Assembly (NCBI GenBank): GCA_963682055.1
Contig: OY821747.1
Coordinates: 31,370,126-31,434,125, forward strand
Source: Primula veris
Lineage: Eukaryota; Streptophyta; Magnoliopsida; Ericales; Primulaceae
Length of the DNA stretch: 64,000 nucleotides
Direction of reading: 5' to 3'
Under the pieces are notes generated by a model. The model worked only from the letters and a program-made list of their open reading frames with translations, was not told the origin of the DNA and did no database searches. Positions 12,403 through 23,626 of the stretch are shown here, piece by piece. Within the stretch, counting starts at the first letter, position 1; each line of letters opens with the position of its first letter. The translations under genes and the position numbers were made by a program.

Positions 12403-13482
12403 CAAATTATACCCAAAAAGGCAAGAAAAATCCATTTGCCTGACTTTATTTTTAATTTTCCATATGGTACCGAAAACATGGAAAAGCAAAATGAAAAAAT
12501 ACATAAGTACCAATGCATTTAGGAAAGAGAAAATTAACATCTTAAAAACTATAAAAAATAAACTCAAGAAGTCAAAAAACTTTTTATTCAACTGTCGAGT
12601 TCGTACGTTCTACAACTGATTTGAAACATATACAAAGATATACATATACAATTATCCAAAAAACAATAACCTGATTAAGGTGAGTTTCTATTATTAATAT
12701 TAATAAATTTAACTGCAAGATTTTAGCAGGTCAAATATATACGCAGTTTCGTACAGAACAATTAGAAGACATTTCTTGCATGAATAAATATGCGCATAAA
12801 TATGTTAAAATGGCTTACTTAATTATGGCTCGGATGACCAAAAATATGTTTGTTTAGTGATTCTGTCTTCTTCTTTTTTTCAAAGAAAGAGTCGTGACCA
12901 GACAAGATCATTACTAACGAAGAGATTAGACTCGGTCATCTAATTAGAAAAGGCGGATTCATCACCAAGAAATTAAATTATACATATAAGCACACATACA
13001 TTATCTTACTTAACTTTCAAATTTTTTCAATAAGGACTCTAATTTTTGGTTAAACCCTAATTTCTTCGAGTTCACGTATAGCATGAAATAGAGATAAAGA
13101 GTCAGAAAGAGCCACGGAGCAGGAGAAACATGACGGAAAGAGTATAACATACCAATACAAAAACAATTGTAGCAAAAACAGGTAACAAATCTTCGAATTC
13201 AAGGAATGTAAGTGGTTAGAGTGTTTAAATTCAAATTATGTGTGTGTTAAAATAAAAACAAACTTCTACTTAGCAATCAATGAATCATGTGAAATAATAT
13301 TTATAACAGGTGAAAATGACATAAATCATAATTCTGTACAGCAGAAAAATATTAAGCAAAGAGTAATAACTTATTTTTGTGATCCAACGATACTGAATGC
13401 TTAGTTAAGAAAACCATAAACAATAAAAAAGGAGAAGGAATCCGAAATAATGTTGTCTGCTTCTATCTCGAAAAGTCATAAT
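12403..13482. other. Intergenic stretch
   Basis: AT-rich sequence with no supportable gene. Its only notable item is a dispersed repeat at 13249-13308. The last 100 bp form the putative 3' flank of the SINA-like pseudogene. Confidence 0.6.
13249..13308. repeat. 60-bp dispersed repeat, copy 1
   Basis: Begins AAAATAAAAACAAACTTCTA. It matches 20659-20718 in the same orientation with a single mismatch (TGAATC against TCAATC). The flanks differ, and no terminal inverted repeat or target duplication was recognised. Confidence 0.8.
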
Positions 13483-15004
13483 CTAAGAAATTGCGCAAAG
13501 GGATTTTAACGCAACTGTAGATACAACCACCAAAACGAACATTATTATAACCTCGACTTCTATTTTACCACATGAACTGATGAAATCCCGAGGCACCATA
13601 AGAAACCTCTTCTCAATTGAGTTCTTGACCCTCTTAGCCACATTAACCGCAACAGATTCCAATATCACCACAAAATCACCATTTTTCGCCGCCACAACAT
13701 AGTAAAACTCGTCGTTGGATGTGCTCGGCTTGACACAAGTAACAGAAATTACATTTCCGACGGACTGAAACTCCATATTGTTGAGAATAAAAAACTCCGA
13801 TAAATGTGCAATCCAGATAAGGGCATGAACAAGCTGCATAAGTACAAGTTTTTTCGTGTTCAATTTGGTTAAGGTAACTGATCTTCTCAAAACACCGGTA
13901 CATAAAGTTTCGGCAGGATATTTTCAACAGCTCGGCACCTAATGTATAGCCGATTGGTAAGGTGCACGATGAACACTTGTTTCTAACCTTTGTAGAGCAC
14001 GATGAGCAAGCTATATGGCCGTTTTCATACTAAATAATGTTAAAAAGAAAATCCAAGTTAGAAAAAAATATTCATAATATAGGAACCCGTGATTTTTCAT
14101 CAGTAGAGGATAATTCTAGTATATACACTAACAGAGGTTAATAGTTTTTATGAAGTTTTTAACTTTATAAGACAACATGATCAGAGTCATCAATTAGATT
14201 GTTGGACACACTCTATAGACATTATTAAGAAGATACCACATCTCTTAAGTTCTCAACAAAGCCTAACCAGTTACCCTTATACTTAAACTACTTTTTACAT
14301 TACAACATGCATATAGTTTTTATAGTTCTATAGCATGAATACTAAATCTCACTTTACATTGGAACTTGAGTAAATAGAATCAGCCTAAGGAGTTAACCTT
14401 ATTCAATTACGAAGGAACCGCATGAAATCGTGGAATTACTTGTCAAGTATCACGTAACCTACTGCCTTGAGGAAATCAAAGAAAAAAGATAAGGGATCAG
14501 ATTATAAAATAGTGGACAAATTGAATTTTCATGGTTTTCTAGCCTGAAAAAGCTAAGAACTTGAAGAGTGCAAGACAAACCAAGTTATTTTTCTCATCGC
14601 AAGAAAATCCAGCTAAATATGCGTAAACTATCTATTTTTCCATAGTGAGAAAATACAGTAACTAATAAGGAGTCAGATTATACACACCTGAAAAACGGGA
14701 ACAGTCAATGGGTCTGTGCAGATTGTACAATCAAGCACATCCGGGTCCGTTAGTGTGAAAACCCTTTCCACGTCACCATCATCAGCAACCACTTCCACCA
14801 CGTCACTCACCGATCTACTCCTTGATCTAACCGTCGACCGATTCCTAGTCAACCCGACAATAAAACCATCATCATCATAACTTTGCTCATCATCGTCATG
14901 ATCATAGGGTTTTTCGTAATATCCAGGAGGATCAGGGGAATAACCAGGGCTTCGAGAGGAATATGATATCCAGGGAGTTGAGGGGTATAACCAGCGCTTC
15001 TTGC
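13483..15004 (-). pseudogene. SINA-like RING E3 ubiquitin ligase, pseudogene
   Basis: Two exons are visible on the minus strand: 15004-14688 (acceptor TTTTTTCAG before 15004, donor GTGTGT) and 14029 to 13483 (acceptor TTATTTAG). The first encodes a Ser/Arg- and Asp-rich leader, then LDCTICTDPLTVPVFQ, the start of the SINA-type RING. The second continues YENGHIACSSCSTKVRNKCSSC and a SIAH-type zinc-finger start (HEKTCTYAACSCPYLDCTFIG), then shifts frame near 13800-13810 into a substrate-binding-domain sequence (SEFFILNNMEFQSVGN to FLMVPRDFISSCGKIEVEV). Intact relatives ubiquitinate target proteins. Three defects are seen. The RING cysteine of CENGH is Tyr. Roughly 40-50 residues between the zinc finger and the binding domain are missing, with a frameshift. 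No in-frame ATG lies in the first visible exon; an upstream exon could not be placed. A sequencing error could explain the frameshift but not all three. Confidence 0.85.
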
Positions 15005-15020
15005 CTGAAAAAAAAATCAA

Positions 15021-17658
15021 AAATACAAAGTGTAAGCCAAATTGAGCTTTTCTGGTTTTCTAGCCTGAAAAGCTAGTATTTTATTTTTAAGCAAGACAAC
15101 TCCACTAATCCTTTGTTCAACCTAAAAAAGTAATCAACCAGAATTATGCTAAAAAGCTTTAAACAAACAAGCCGGCTCTACCTTTCTTTCTAATCAAATA
15201 GTACAATGAGCTTTCGAATTGTGAGGGTATACCCCAAAACGCTGCTCTTCTTGTTCGTCCTCTGGTGTGTAAAACCTAAATAATGTCAACTTTTCTTCAA
15301 TGATTCTTTGATTGCTCATTTTATTGGGTACTAATTGTGGTTTTTCTTGTTTTGCTAGCTCGTTTAAAAAAGGACTAACAATATCATGAATACAAGTTTT
15401 CGTTCTGGTAATAAGAAAAAGAGGCTATTATTTCACTAATGAAGCATATGATATTATGGAGGCATGAGATGACGAATGAATGAACAAATGTACTTGGTTA
15501 GACAACTTTGTTGTATGTATGTATGTATATATAGACTACGTTTGCACAATGTCTGATGGTCGGACTATAATTCTTGTGAATGTTACTTCCACGGCCGGAA
15601 CCACTATGGTTTTTTCGGAAGGCCGTGTAAAAAATATGTCGAATATAAAAAAAAAAAAAATGATTTAATACAAAAATAATTCTTTTTCTATGTTCAAAAT
15701 AGTATAAAATAAATATAAAATCAAGACAAAAGACATTGAACAGTAAAATAATTTTAGAAAAAAGAAGCTAATATGATTTGAACTTTTAACATTTCACTAA
15801 CTTATGATCCAATTTTACCATTATACCAGCAACTCTTTTGTTTAACTAGCCGGACCATCAATGATATATCTCAGAATTTTTTTAATTACATGTATAACAA
15901 AAAAATATTGAAAATCGTCGCCGGGGTGGCGATTTACTTCCTAAATGGAGTAGAATTTGATGAATGCATATTTGTTATTGCACCCGTCCAGATGGAGTAA
16001 AATTTGATGAATGCTAATTGATTTTGCTTTACCTAAATAATTTGTCTCTAAATTATAATTGTCTGGTAATGTTAACAAGAACAGATAGAAAGGGTTAAAA
16101 ATGCAAATATTAATAATTTTGTAATCTCATACCTCAAAGTTTTTGAAATGAAATGAACAACTACCATTTGACTTTTGTACATCTTAAATCCCAGCATTTT
16201 TCAGAGCAACCCCGACCCTGAAATAAGAAGTATGCGAAAAATAATGAAACTTTTTAAATTAACCAAACATTATTTAATTTAATATTGCAATTTAGTATAG
16301 CACAACATAAAACATTAAATAAATTTGGTAAAGATAAACTAGAATATATTTTAGCATACATTGGTAAAATTTTCATTAAGGAGAGTTTTTCTTTTTTTAT
16401 AGAGGGAGAGGTGGACTAATTAATTATATTAAGTACACCATTACCCCTAGGCTTACACATATCCATGTATGGATTGAATGTACTGCTTTTAAATTTTGTA
16501 TATGGGAAAAAAACAACAATTTTTTATAAAGAAAAATTCATGAAGAACAATTTAAGACTATTAGATTCGTTGGTTCAATCTCATTAACACTTGTGTTGTC
16601 TTACTTGAGCTAAAAACTCGACGAGTTTAAAAATCTATACGTTTCGGATAAAAATATATAGAAAATACTGGTTCTCAAACGAACAAGCAAGTATCATTAG
16701 ACAATACGTTATGAATAAACTAATGAACTTTATAACATTGACAAGACGAATCTTGTATGATAACTCTTTACCATTTTTTTTCCCCTTAACTAGGTTACAG
16801 AGACATTCATAAGTTATGTTCATTTTGTATATTATAACATATGAATAAAAGTCATTTTGTCTTGTATAAATATGGAAATAAGTTATAATTTACTTCACAT
16901 GACCAATATCTAAGAAAATAAAACGAAAGCCACATATGTAAATGCTAGATATAAACATCAATTCAAAAATCTAAAAGATATCGTTTTTTTTACTTGGGGA
17001 TTCTCTTATTTGGATCGTGGAAGTAGCACTTACAGGGACAAAAAGACATTAGAAGGATAAAAAAAAGCTAATAATACATTGACGTTTAGATTGAGCCTAG
17101 AATGCTGCTGGATAATATCTTATTCTATAAAGAATTGGATATTATAACGGCGGCATGTAAAAAGGAAAAATGGGAAGCGGCTACGAATGTGAATGAGAAT
17201 AGGGTTCGTTTGACGAGCTTTTATAGAAAAATATTGTACAATAAATGTGTAAAAGTGGCGTCTCGCCCATAAATGATTTTTGGGTAATGCAAGGTGCGTT
17301 TGGGCTTATTAAAATAAGTCACACTTGTACCTTGATGAGACCTATCCAATGACAAAAAAAAAAAAATGAACATATAACAAATGTGAATGAAAATGGGAGT
17401 TGAAAGATGAGGTTTTATAAAAAAAAAACATGGTATAATAGAATAAGCGGCATATCATCCCAAAATAAATTTAGGGCAATGCAAGTTATGTTATGACCTA
17501 TTAAGATTAGTCATACTTGCATTTTGGACCTATTAAGATTAGTCACACTTGCGTCTTAGTGAGTTTTACACAAAATACATTAGTAAATGCGCTAAATATT
17601 TTACACACGCATCACGTGAGTTGATTTCGCTAATATACATACGTACATACATATACAT

Positions 17659-17692
<34 letters not shown>

Positions 17693-17697
17693 ATATA
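15021..17697. other. Intergenic, AT-rich
   Basis: No gene supported. A 41-codon ATG ORF on the minus strand (about 15313 to 15188, acidic, ending in a stop) might hold a lost upstream exon of the SINA-like gene, but no donor in the required phase was found. A degraded direct repeat lies at about 17180-17345 and 17385-17520 (GTGAATGA.AATGGG...TTTTATA.AAAAAA...GGGTAATGCAAG...AGTCACACTTG). TATG/TATA microsatellite sequence occurs near 15513-15535 and 17641-17699. Confidence 0.5.
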
Positions 17698-18004
17698 TCA
17701 TTCTATTATAATAAGTCGATCCAAGCCAAATGAGATTGTTTAATTTAGCCATCTCTTTTCCAAAAATACTCTTATATTTTTTTTATTAATTACAATAATA
17801 TCATACTCATGTAAAAAAATATAAAAAAGTAATAACTAATAATACTATTTATCTATTTTTAACAACCAAACATTCTTTTAACTCTTATCATCTTATACTA
17901 TTATTTTTTGTATTATTCACATATTTGTATCATAACTATACTTATTTTCTATATTTTAATTGCACTGCGCGTCACACACACAACGCGTGAGTCACGATTA
18001 CTAA
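17698..18004 (+). mobile_element. Non-autonomous Helitron-like element 1
   Basis: Starts TCATTCTATTATAATAAGTC and ends with a CG-rich potential hairpin (GCGCGT...ACGCGT) about 10 nt before CTAA at 18001-18004, with T following. A TC start, a CTRR end with a subterminal hairpin and no target duplication are Helitron hallmarks. Its first 20 bp match the start of the minus-strand element at 19461-19777. Length is 307 bp; no coding capacity. Confidence 0.7.
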
Positions 18005-18372
18005 TATATATTTAAACAAATACCCCATTATGAGGCTTGTCAAACCTTTTTTGCGAGAAAACCCCTTATGTAAACATAAATTACAAAAAAAAACAACCAG
18101 TTTTAAACTAAAAAACAAAAATAACTGCTCAATATACAATTAAACCTTTCCCCATCTCCCTCTGTTATTTATTTTTGTCTATATTTTCTCTCTCCCTCAG
18201 ATGTGAGGTAAAAGTTTATTTACTTTTTCTTTGATTTCAATTTATTTTTTTATTAGCAGATTTTTAGTATTATCTAATGATTGCAAGTTTTTTGTTCCAG
18301 TATTTGATCTTACGAACGGGTTATCACTAGCCCACATATTGCACCACGTATCGTGTGGGTTTGATACACTAA
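18005..18372 (+). mobile_element. Helitron-like element 2, 5'-truncated
   Basis: Begins directly after the CTAA of element 1. It shares TTTAAACAAATACCCCATTA (variant TTTAAGCAAACACCCCATTA) and its general order with 18966-19330. It ends with stem CCCACA...TGTGGG, then CACTAA at 18367-18372. The expected TC start is missing or was overwritten by element 1. Confidence 0.6.
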
Positions 18373-18776
18373 TATATAGAGAAGGATTTAACCCACATTT
18401 GAAACAATATTTAAAACAACACTTAAAAAAACACAAATTCTCAAATATTTATTTTTGAAATGCGCAAACTAGATTATTTTGTTCAGTTTGTATACACGAT
18501 GAATGATATGAAGAGTTTATATTAATTTCTAAAAAAAACACTTGATAAAGTACGATTCACGATAAATTTACGCAGTCGGGAACTCTACGGGTGGGTTTGT
18601 ATAAAACTTGTTACCGGGATGTTTGGTAATAGAAATAACATATTTATTGGGTGTTGTTAGCTCATGTAAGCTAATTTAATTGTTTAATTTTAGTCATTAT
18701 TTTGAAAATATAATTATATAAGTTGTGTTTTTTTAAGTGTTTTTCTAAGTGTTTTTTTAAGCGTGGTTTATATATA

Positions 18777-18965
18777 TCATACTATTAATATAAGTCAACC
18801 TAAAATTTTTGAGTATTTCAAATTTTACCCAAAATTTTCAAAAATACACTCACTCTAATATTATAATTACTTTTAAATGTCATTATTCAATTCAAATATA
18901 TAAATAACTTTAAAAAATGTTATTTTCCACACATTCATATTCTAAACAAAATTGTCATATGTGTA
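18777..18965 (+). mobile_element. Helitron-like 5' end, 3'-truncated
   Basis: Starts TCATACTATTAATATAAGTC, closely matching the 5' ends of the two elements at 33056-33733 read on the minus strand. It runs without a recognisable 3' hairpin into the next element at 18966. Confidence 0.55.
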
Positions 18966-19330
18966 TCTATACTATTATTTAAGCAAACACCCCATTACAA
19001 GCCTGCTAAACTTTTTTTTGCAAAAATACTCCTGTAATTTTATATTTTCTAAAAGACCCTCCTAGTTTAATAAAATAAACTGATAAAAAAAAAAAATACC
19101 CCAAAAAATCCCTGCCGAATTTGCCATTTTAAAATTCAACCCATTATTATTTCACTTTGTATTGTACTTTTTGATTTCTCTATATTCCCTCTGTCTCAAG
19201 TAAAACTTCTGAACTTTTATCTTCCAATTCAATTTATTTAGTTTTCATTGAATAGTAGTAGAATTATTTTCTTAGAACAAACATTTATGCACTAACCCTA
19301 CCACACATTGTTTGGGTACACGCCCGCTAA
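18966..19330 (+). mobile_element. Non-autonomous Helitron-like element 3
   Basis: Starts TCTATACTATTATTTAAGCA, a typical plant Helitron 5' end, and ends GCTAA at 19326-19330 after an imperfect hairpin (CCACACATTGTTTGGG). 365 bp, non-coding, homologous to 18005-18372. Confidence 0.65.
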
Positions 19331-19460
19331 TTTTTTATAAGTGTATTATATTACTCTTCATATAAATTTTTTAATTTATTATATTTATTCATTCGATATT
19401 TAATTTTTTTTTATAAATATTAACTTTATTTGTCGGGATCATATCGATATATATATATAT

Positions 19461-19777
19461 ATAGTAAACGATACCCACACGTTACGTGTGACACGTTATA
19501 AATTGTGTTGATAATACAAATATAGAGTAAAAAATAATATATGATATAAGAAAACAAAATAGGATATAAATTATAATGATGATATAAATATTCAGAAAAA
19601 AAAATATAGCATATAAGAAATTTTGTGTAGTTAAAGAGACAGAAATAGTGTAATTAGTTTTTATTGGACAGACTATCTTAGTGTAAAGAGACAGAAATAG
19701 TGTAATTAGTATTTTTTTATTTATTTTTTTTAGCTAAATTGGATAGCTATCTTAGTTGACTTATTATAATAGAATGA
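19461..19777 (-). mobile_element. Non-autonomous Helitron-like element 4
   Basis: On the minus strand it starts TCATTCTATTATAATAAGTC (+ positions 19758-19777) and ends with hairpin CACACGTAACGTGTG followed by a degenerate CTAT terminus at 19464-19461. Same subfamily as 17698-18004, opposite orientation. Confidence 0.6.
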
Positions 19778-19837
19778 TATATATGATAAGAATCTATACA
19801 CACATACAAAAACCACATTATATTTACACATTAATTC

Positions 19838-20030
19838 CATTACAAAATAATGTTTGATTTAGTGAGAGTCAAAAACTGTCACAAGCCTCTTACTAATTTA
19901 AAAAATTGTCACAAATCTGTCACAAATTGACTAAACTGTCACAAAACCGTCACAAAAACCGTCGTTAATAAACTCGTAACAAAAAATACCGTCATTAATT
20001 CCGTCACTATTTGGGTATTTTTTTTTAGTG
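19838..20030. mobile_element. CACTA-type MITE, copy 1
   Basis: 193 bp from CATTACAAAATAATG to TTTTTTTAGTG, flanked by a 3-bp duplication TTC (19835-19837 and 20031-20033). The interior is built from repeated TGTCACAAA / ACCGTC motifs. CACTA..TAGTG ends and a 3-bp duplication identify a miniature CACTA (En/Spm) derivative. No coding capacity. Confidence 0.8.
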
Positions 20031-20658
20031 TTCTAACTATCAATCTAATTTATTTTTAATGGAAAAGATTAACTCACCTAATTAAAACAATAAAACTCTC
20101 TCTTTTTTATTCGTCTTAATTTCGTAATCTAATTGGTTTCATTAATTACTATTTTAAGATGATGAAAATCTGTGAATATATAAAATAGTTGGCCAAATAG
20201 CCAGAATAAAGTACTGCTAACCGTAGTGCCACCCTATGGATGATAAACCAAATAATTATTTGTTATTATTAAATAAATAAATAAATAAAAATATCTTATT
20301 TTTTGAGTTAAATTGGAAATTGGGGATTCTGAAATTAGTGTTTTTGTGTTTATGGCTTTATGTAGAGAAAGATGAGAACGAATGATTTTTAAAATTATCT
20401 GCTTTTTGTTTTTGGAAAAAATGTTATAAGTAACCTCCTGTAGTTATTTCTTTAATAAACATTTGAATTTAAAGTTAAATACAGTCACAATGACTATCCT
20501 GTAATAAATTCAATTAAAAATGGTATTTTCGGAATAAAATTGTATCAATGCCTCGTATATGGGTCTTTACTTAAATAATAATAAGATATTAGTATTTATG
20601 TGTAAATAAACATAGTTATGCATATAACATAAGTTACATAATTAAGCCTTCTTTCTAC

Positions 20659-20718
20659 AAAATAAAAACAAACTTCTACTTAGCAATCAATCAATCATGT
20701 GAAATAATATTTATAACA
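20659..20718. repeat. 60-bp dispersed repeat, copy 2
   Basis: Near-identical to 13249-13308 and 7.4 kb from it. High identity between two unconstrained AT-rich segments suggests a recent copy event of unknown mechanism. Confidence 0.8.
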
Positions 20719-21221
20719 TAATATATGTATTTATGAAAATATTATGTTTTCATTCACGAAATAAAATGTTTTTTGTCCATTTTTGGAGTGAATCAATTTC
20801 ATTTGTTTTTCTAAACAATTGTAAAATATTTCCCTTAACTTCCAATTTTACTATCAACCAATTATCATCCACAAAATGGCTTTTTTTTTAGAAAAATATT
20901 TTTACTTTGCTATTTTTCCTTTAAAACAAATAGTACCTTAGAGATAAAAGTAAATTTTGAAATATAGAAAATCATTTAATACATTGATTACAGAATAGAG
21001 ATTTTTTTTTACTAGGACTCAGGGATATTATTTTGACTTTTTCATCCGTTATTATAAACCGAAACAATCATTTACGAGTGAAATGATTTTTTGTACCTGT
21101 AAAATGTAAATAACGTTATTTATTGCAGTACGCCAGTACATTTGTATAATTATTAGATGTACCTGGTGTCCGTTGAAACTTAATATTTACTAAAATACCC
21201 TCCGAACTTATTGAAATAATA

Positions 21222-21452
21222 TTCACTTCCTTACCAATTAATTATCTATTACGAAATTACATGCAATTTTGTCCGGCTAATAACTTGTATCAAAATTTTC
21301 GGAATGAAATTTTTTAAAAATTAATCATATAATTCAAAATTATATGATTTAGGTTTGAAATTTTTTATTTCGACAATTTTGATACATGTTATAAGTCGAT
21401 TAAAATTGCAGGTAATCTCGTAAATTACGATTAATAAATAACAGAAGGAGTA
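21222..21452. mobile_element. Stowaway-like MITE, copy A
   Basis: Inverted-repeat arms: the left arm has CCAATTAATTATCTATTACG then ATTACATGCAATTTTG and TATCAAAATTTTCGGAATGA; the right arm is the approximate reverse complement, ending ACAGAAGGAGTA. CTCC..TCTGT-type ends agree with Stowaway. Ends placed to within a few bases. Confidence 0.6.
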
Positions 21453-22185
21453 CCAAACAAGGCACTTGAAAAATGATAAACTAATATGAACAGCTACATT
21501 ATAATGAATGGTGTGCAAAACAATATATTTTTTAATTTTGAATTAATTTTAAGCTTATCAGTTTTGGGTTTATTAATATGAGTTGAATTTTTAGTGGATC
21601 GCGAATACTAAATTATAGTGCGCCGGATGTATAATAATGTTACTCCTTGAAAATTGTACTAATCAACGTTGTGTGGATCAAATTACTTGTTTGGTAATTT
21701 ATAAGTTAGTAATATTAAAAAATACTAAAAAATTATATAAATGATCAAATTTGACAAATTGTTTTAAACAAATACTTAAAAAATAAAATAGTACGTTTAT
21801 TTAAAAAATAACAAAAATAATTACAAATGCATATGAAAAAATTGATTATCTGACCATAGTTTCGTAATTTGAAAATGGTACACACAATTTTAATTGATGT
21901 AATTAATATTGATCCAGTTTTGAAAGATATTATAAAAATGATAATTAGAAATTGGAAAAAGTTGAGATGCAGCAAATCTAGTCAATAAAGAAAATAAATT
22001 GCTTATCAACATAAGCAATCACAGAAACAATAATTAATTATTTGTAATTTCAATTTGTTATGCTCCTTACCATAATGACTAAAGAATAAGGATCTCTTAC
22101 ATTCATTTCACAATATATGCATTACATATTATTACTCTTATCCTTCACAATTTGTTAGAATTATGTATAAAACAAACTTTTAATA

Positions 22186-22347
22186 CTCATCTGTTTCTAA
22201 TTAATTGTCATCTACGAAATTACGTGCAATTTTGACCGGCTTATAACATGTATCAAAATTTTCATTCCGACAATTTTGATACAAGTTATTGGCCGGTCAA
22301 ACTTGCATGTAATTTCGTAGTGGATAATTAATTAGGAACTGAGAGAG
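22186..22347. mobile_element. Stowaway-like MITE, copy B
   Basis: 162 bp flanked by TA on both sides. The termini CTCATCTGTTTCTAATTAAT and (reverse complement) CTCTCTCAGTTCCTAATTAA are inverted repeats that extend almost to the centre, so the element can fold into one long hairpin. TA duplication and CTC-start ends are Stowaway (Tc1/mariner-type) features. Best preserved copy in the window. Confidence 0.75.
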
Positions 22348-23157
22348 TAGAATACAGTGATAGACATTAAAATTTATGTGACTAAATTTTCCCCCTTCTT
22401 CATATTAATTAAATTTATATTTGATAACTTGAGAAATATAACATAGTGAAATCTCATAACTCTACCTACTATTTTGGAAAATGGCACAAATAAAAAAATA
22501 CTGTATTAGTCAAAACAGAATGGTAAAGAAAAAGCAATACGATATCAAAGTACAGGTATCCAAATAAATATAAGACTAAAACATTAATTATAGTACCTTA
22601 TTGCAAATAATCCTATGCATTAAAGTACTTTTTTCAACTCTTTTGACTCAAAAGCCTGTTACAATCTTGCATGCCCAATGGCATTCAAGTAAATACCACA
22701 TTTCCATTGTCCATTTTTTGTCACATAAAATTTAAATTTTTACAAACTAGTAATAAATAATACAAATCCATTCCTACTCTCTGCCCAACAACAATTCTCT
22801 TCCATTACTCTGCACACCTCTCCAAAAACCCTGCATTTTGCCATTTAATTTAATTTTATCATCAATATAAGCAACTCAATATAAATAAAACCGTTAAATT
22901 TTATTAATTTTTTTAAAAAATATTCATATTATAATTTATTAATTACTCATATACCGTAATACAATTAAAATACATGAATAACTAAATAAACATGCTCATT
23001 ATCACACATTATTTCATCTTCCAAATTATATTTATATAACAATAAAACATCATGTTACTATTTATTTATATACGATTACTAATTTACTATATTCATTGTA
23101 TTTTTTGTTTTTTTTAAAAATTTTAAATTTATTTGGCTGGGATCATCTTTATTGTTA

Positions 23158-23345
23158 CTCTCCCGTTTCCAATTAATTGTCTTTTACGAAATTACGTGCA
23201 ATTTTGACCGACTTATAACATGTATCAAAATTATCGAAATATAAATTTTTAAAACTGAATCATATAATTTAATATTTGAACTATACGATTAAATTTTGAA
23301 AATTTATATTCCGATAAAAGTTATTAGCCGATCAAAATTGTACGA
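23158..23345. mobile_element. Stowaway-like MITE, copy C (3' end lost)
   Basis: Starts CTCTCCCGTTTCCAATTAAT, a close match to the Stowaway end. The right arm stops after AAAATTGTACG; the terminal 30 bp are missing. It ends about 280 bp before the DUF632-gene ATG, so it forms part of that promoter region. Confidence 0.65.
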
Positions 23346-23387
23346 ATATATACCTATCACACTCACAACACATCCAATAGGATTACC

Positions 23388-23400
23388 ATTTTATATATAA
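23388..23400 (+). promoter_or_regulatory. Candidate TATA box of the DUF630/DUF632 gene
   Basis: TTTTATATATAAA lies about 230 bp upstream of the start codon and about 90 bp upstream of the upstream ATG at 23483. If used, the leader would include the three-codon ORF. AT-rich context limits certainty. Confidence 0.4.
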
Positions 23401-23482
23401 ATATACACACTGAACAACAAAAATAACCCTTCATTTCTAAACACACATTGAGATTTGACATATACTACATAGATATAGAGAA

Positions 23483-23494
23483 ATGGGGAGTTGA
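23483..23494 (+). promoter_or_regulatory. Three-codon upstream ORF (M-G-S-stop) in a duplicated leader
   Basis: ATGGGGAGTTGA. The 11 bases ATGGGGAGTTG are identical to the true start at 23627, and the preceding leader is also duplicated: ATAACCCTTCATTTCTAAACACA (about 23424) against ATGACCCTTTATTTCTAAACACA (about 23551). The duplication (period about 130-145 bp) gives an ATG that stops after three codons. It could lower translation of the main frame if present in the mRNA. Confidence 0.6.
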
Positions 23495-23626
23495 TAAATA
23501 TATACATGCATTTTCCTTGAAATATTTATACACACATTAAAAAAAACAAAAATGACCCTTTATTTCTAAACACATTACACTCACATATACATACATTTAC
23601 AAATAAATAAGGAAATATATATAAAA

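Larger units (their letters stand above)
20031..23387. other. Intergenic, AT-rich with MITEs
   Basis: No gene supported; the short ORFs are chance reads in AT-rich DNA. The stretch contains the 60-bp dispersed repeat and three Stowaway-like copies annotated separately. Its last part merges into the upstream region of the DUF630/DUF632 gene. Confidence 0.6.

Noticed and set aside
13483..13927. Reading the two overlapping minus frames as two separate small genes
   Set aside because: Together they give consecutive parts of one SINA-like protein; the split is a frameshift with a deletion.
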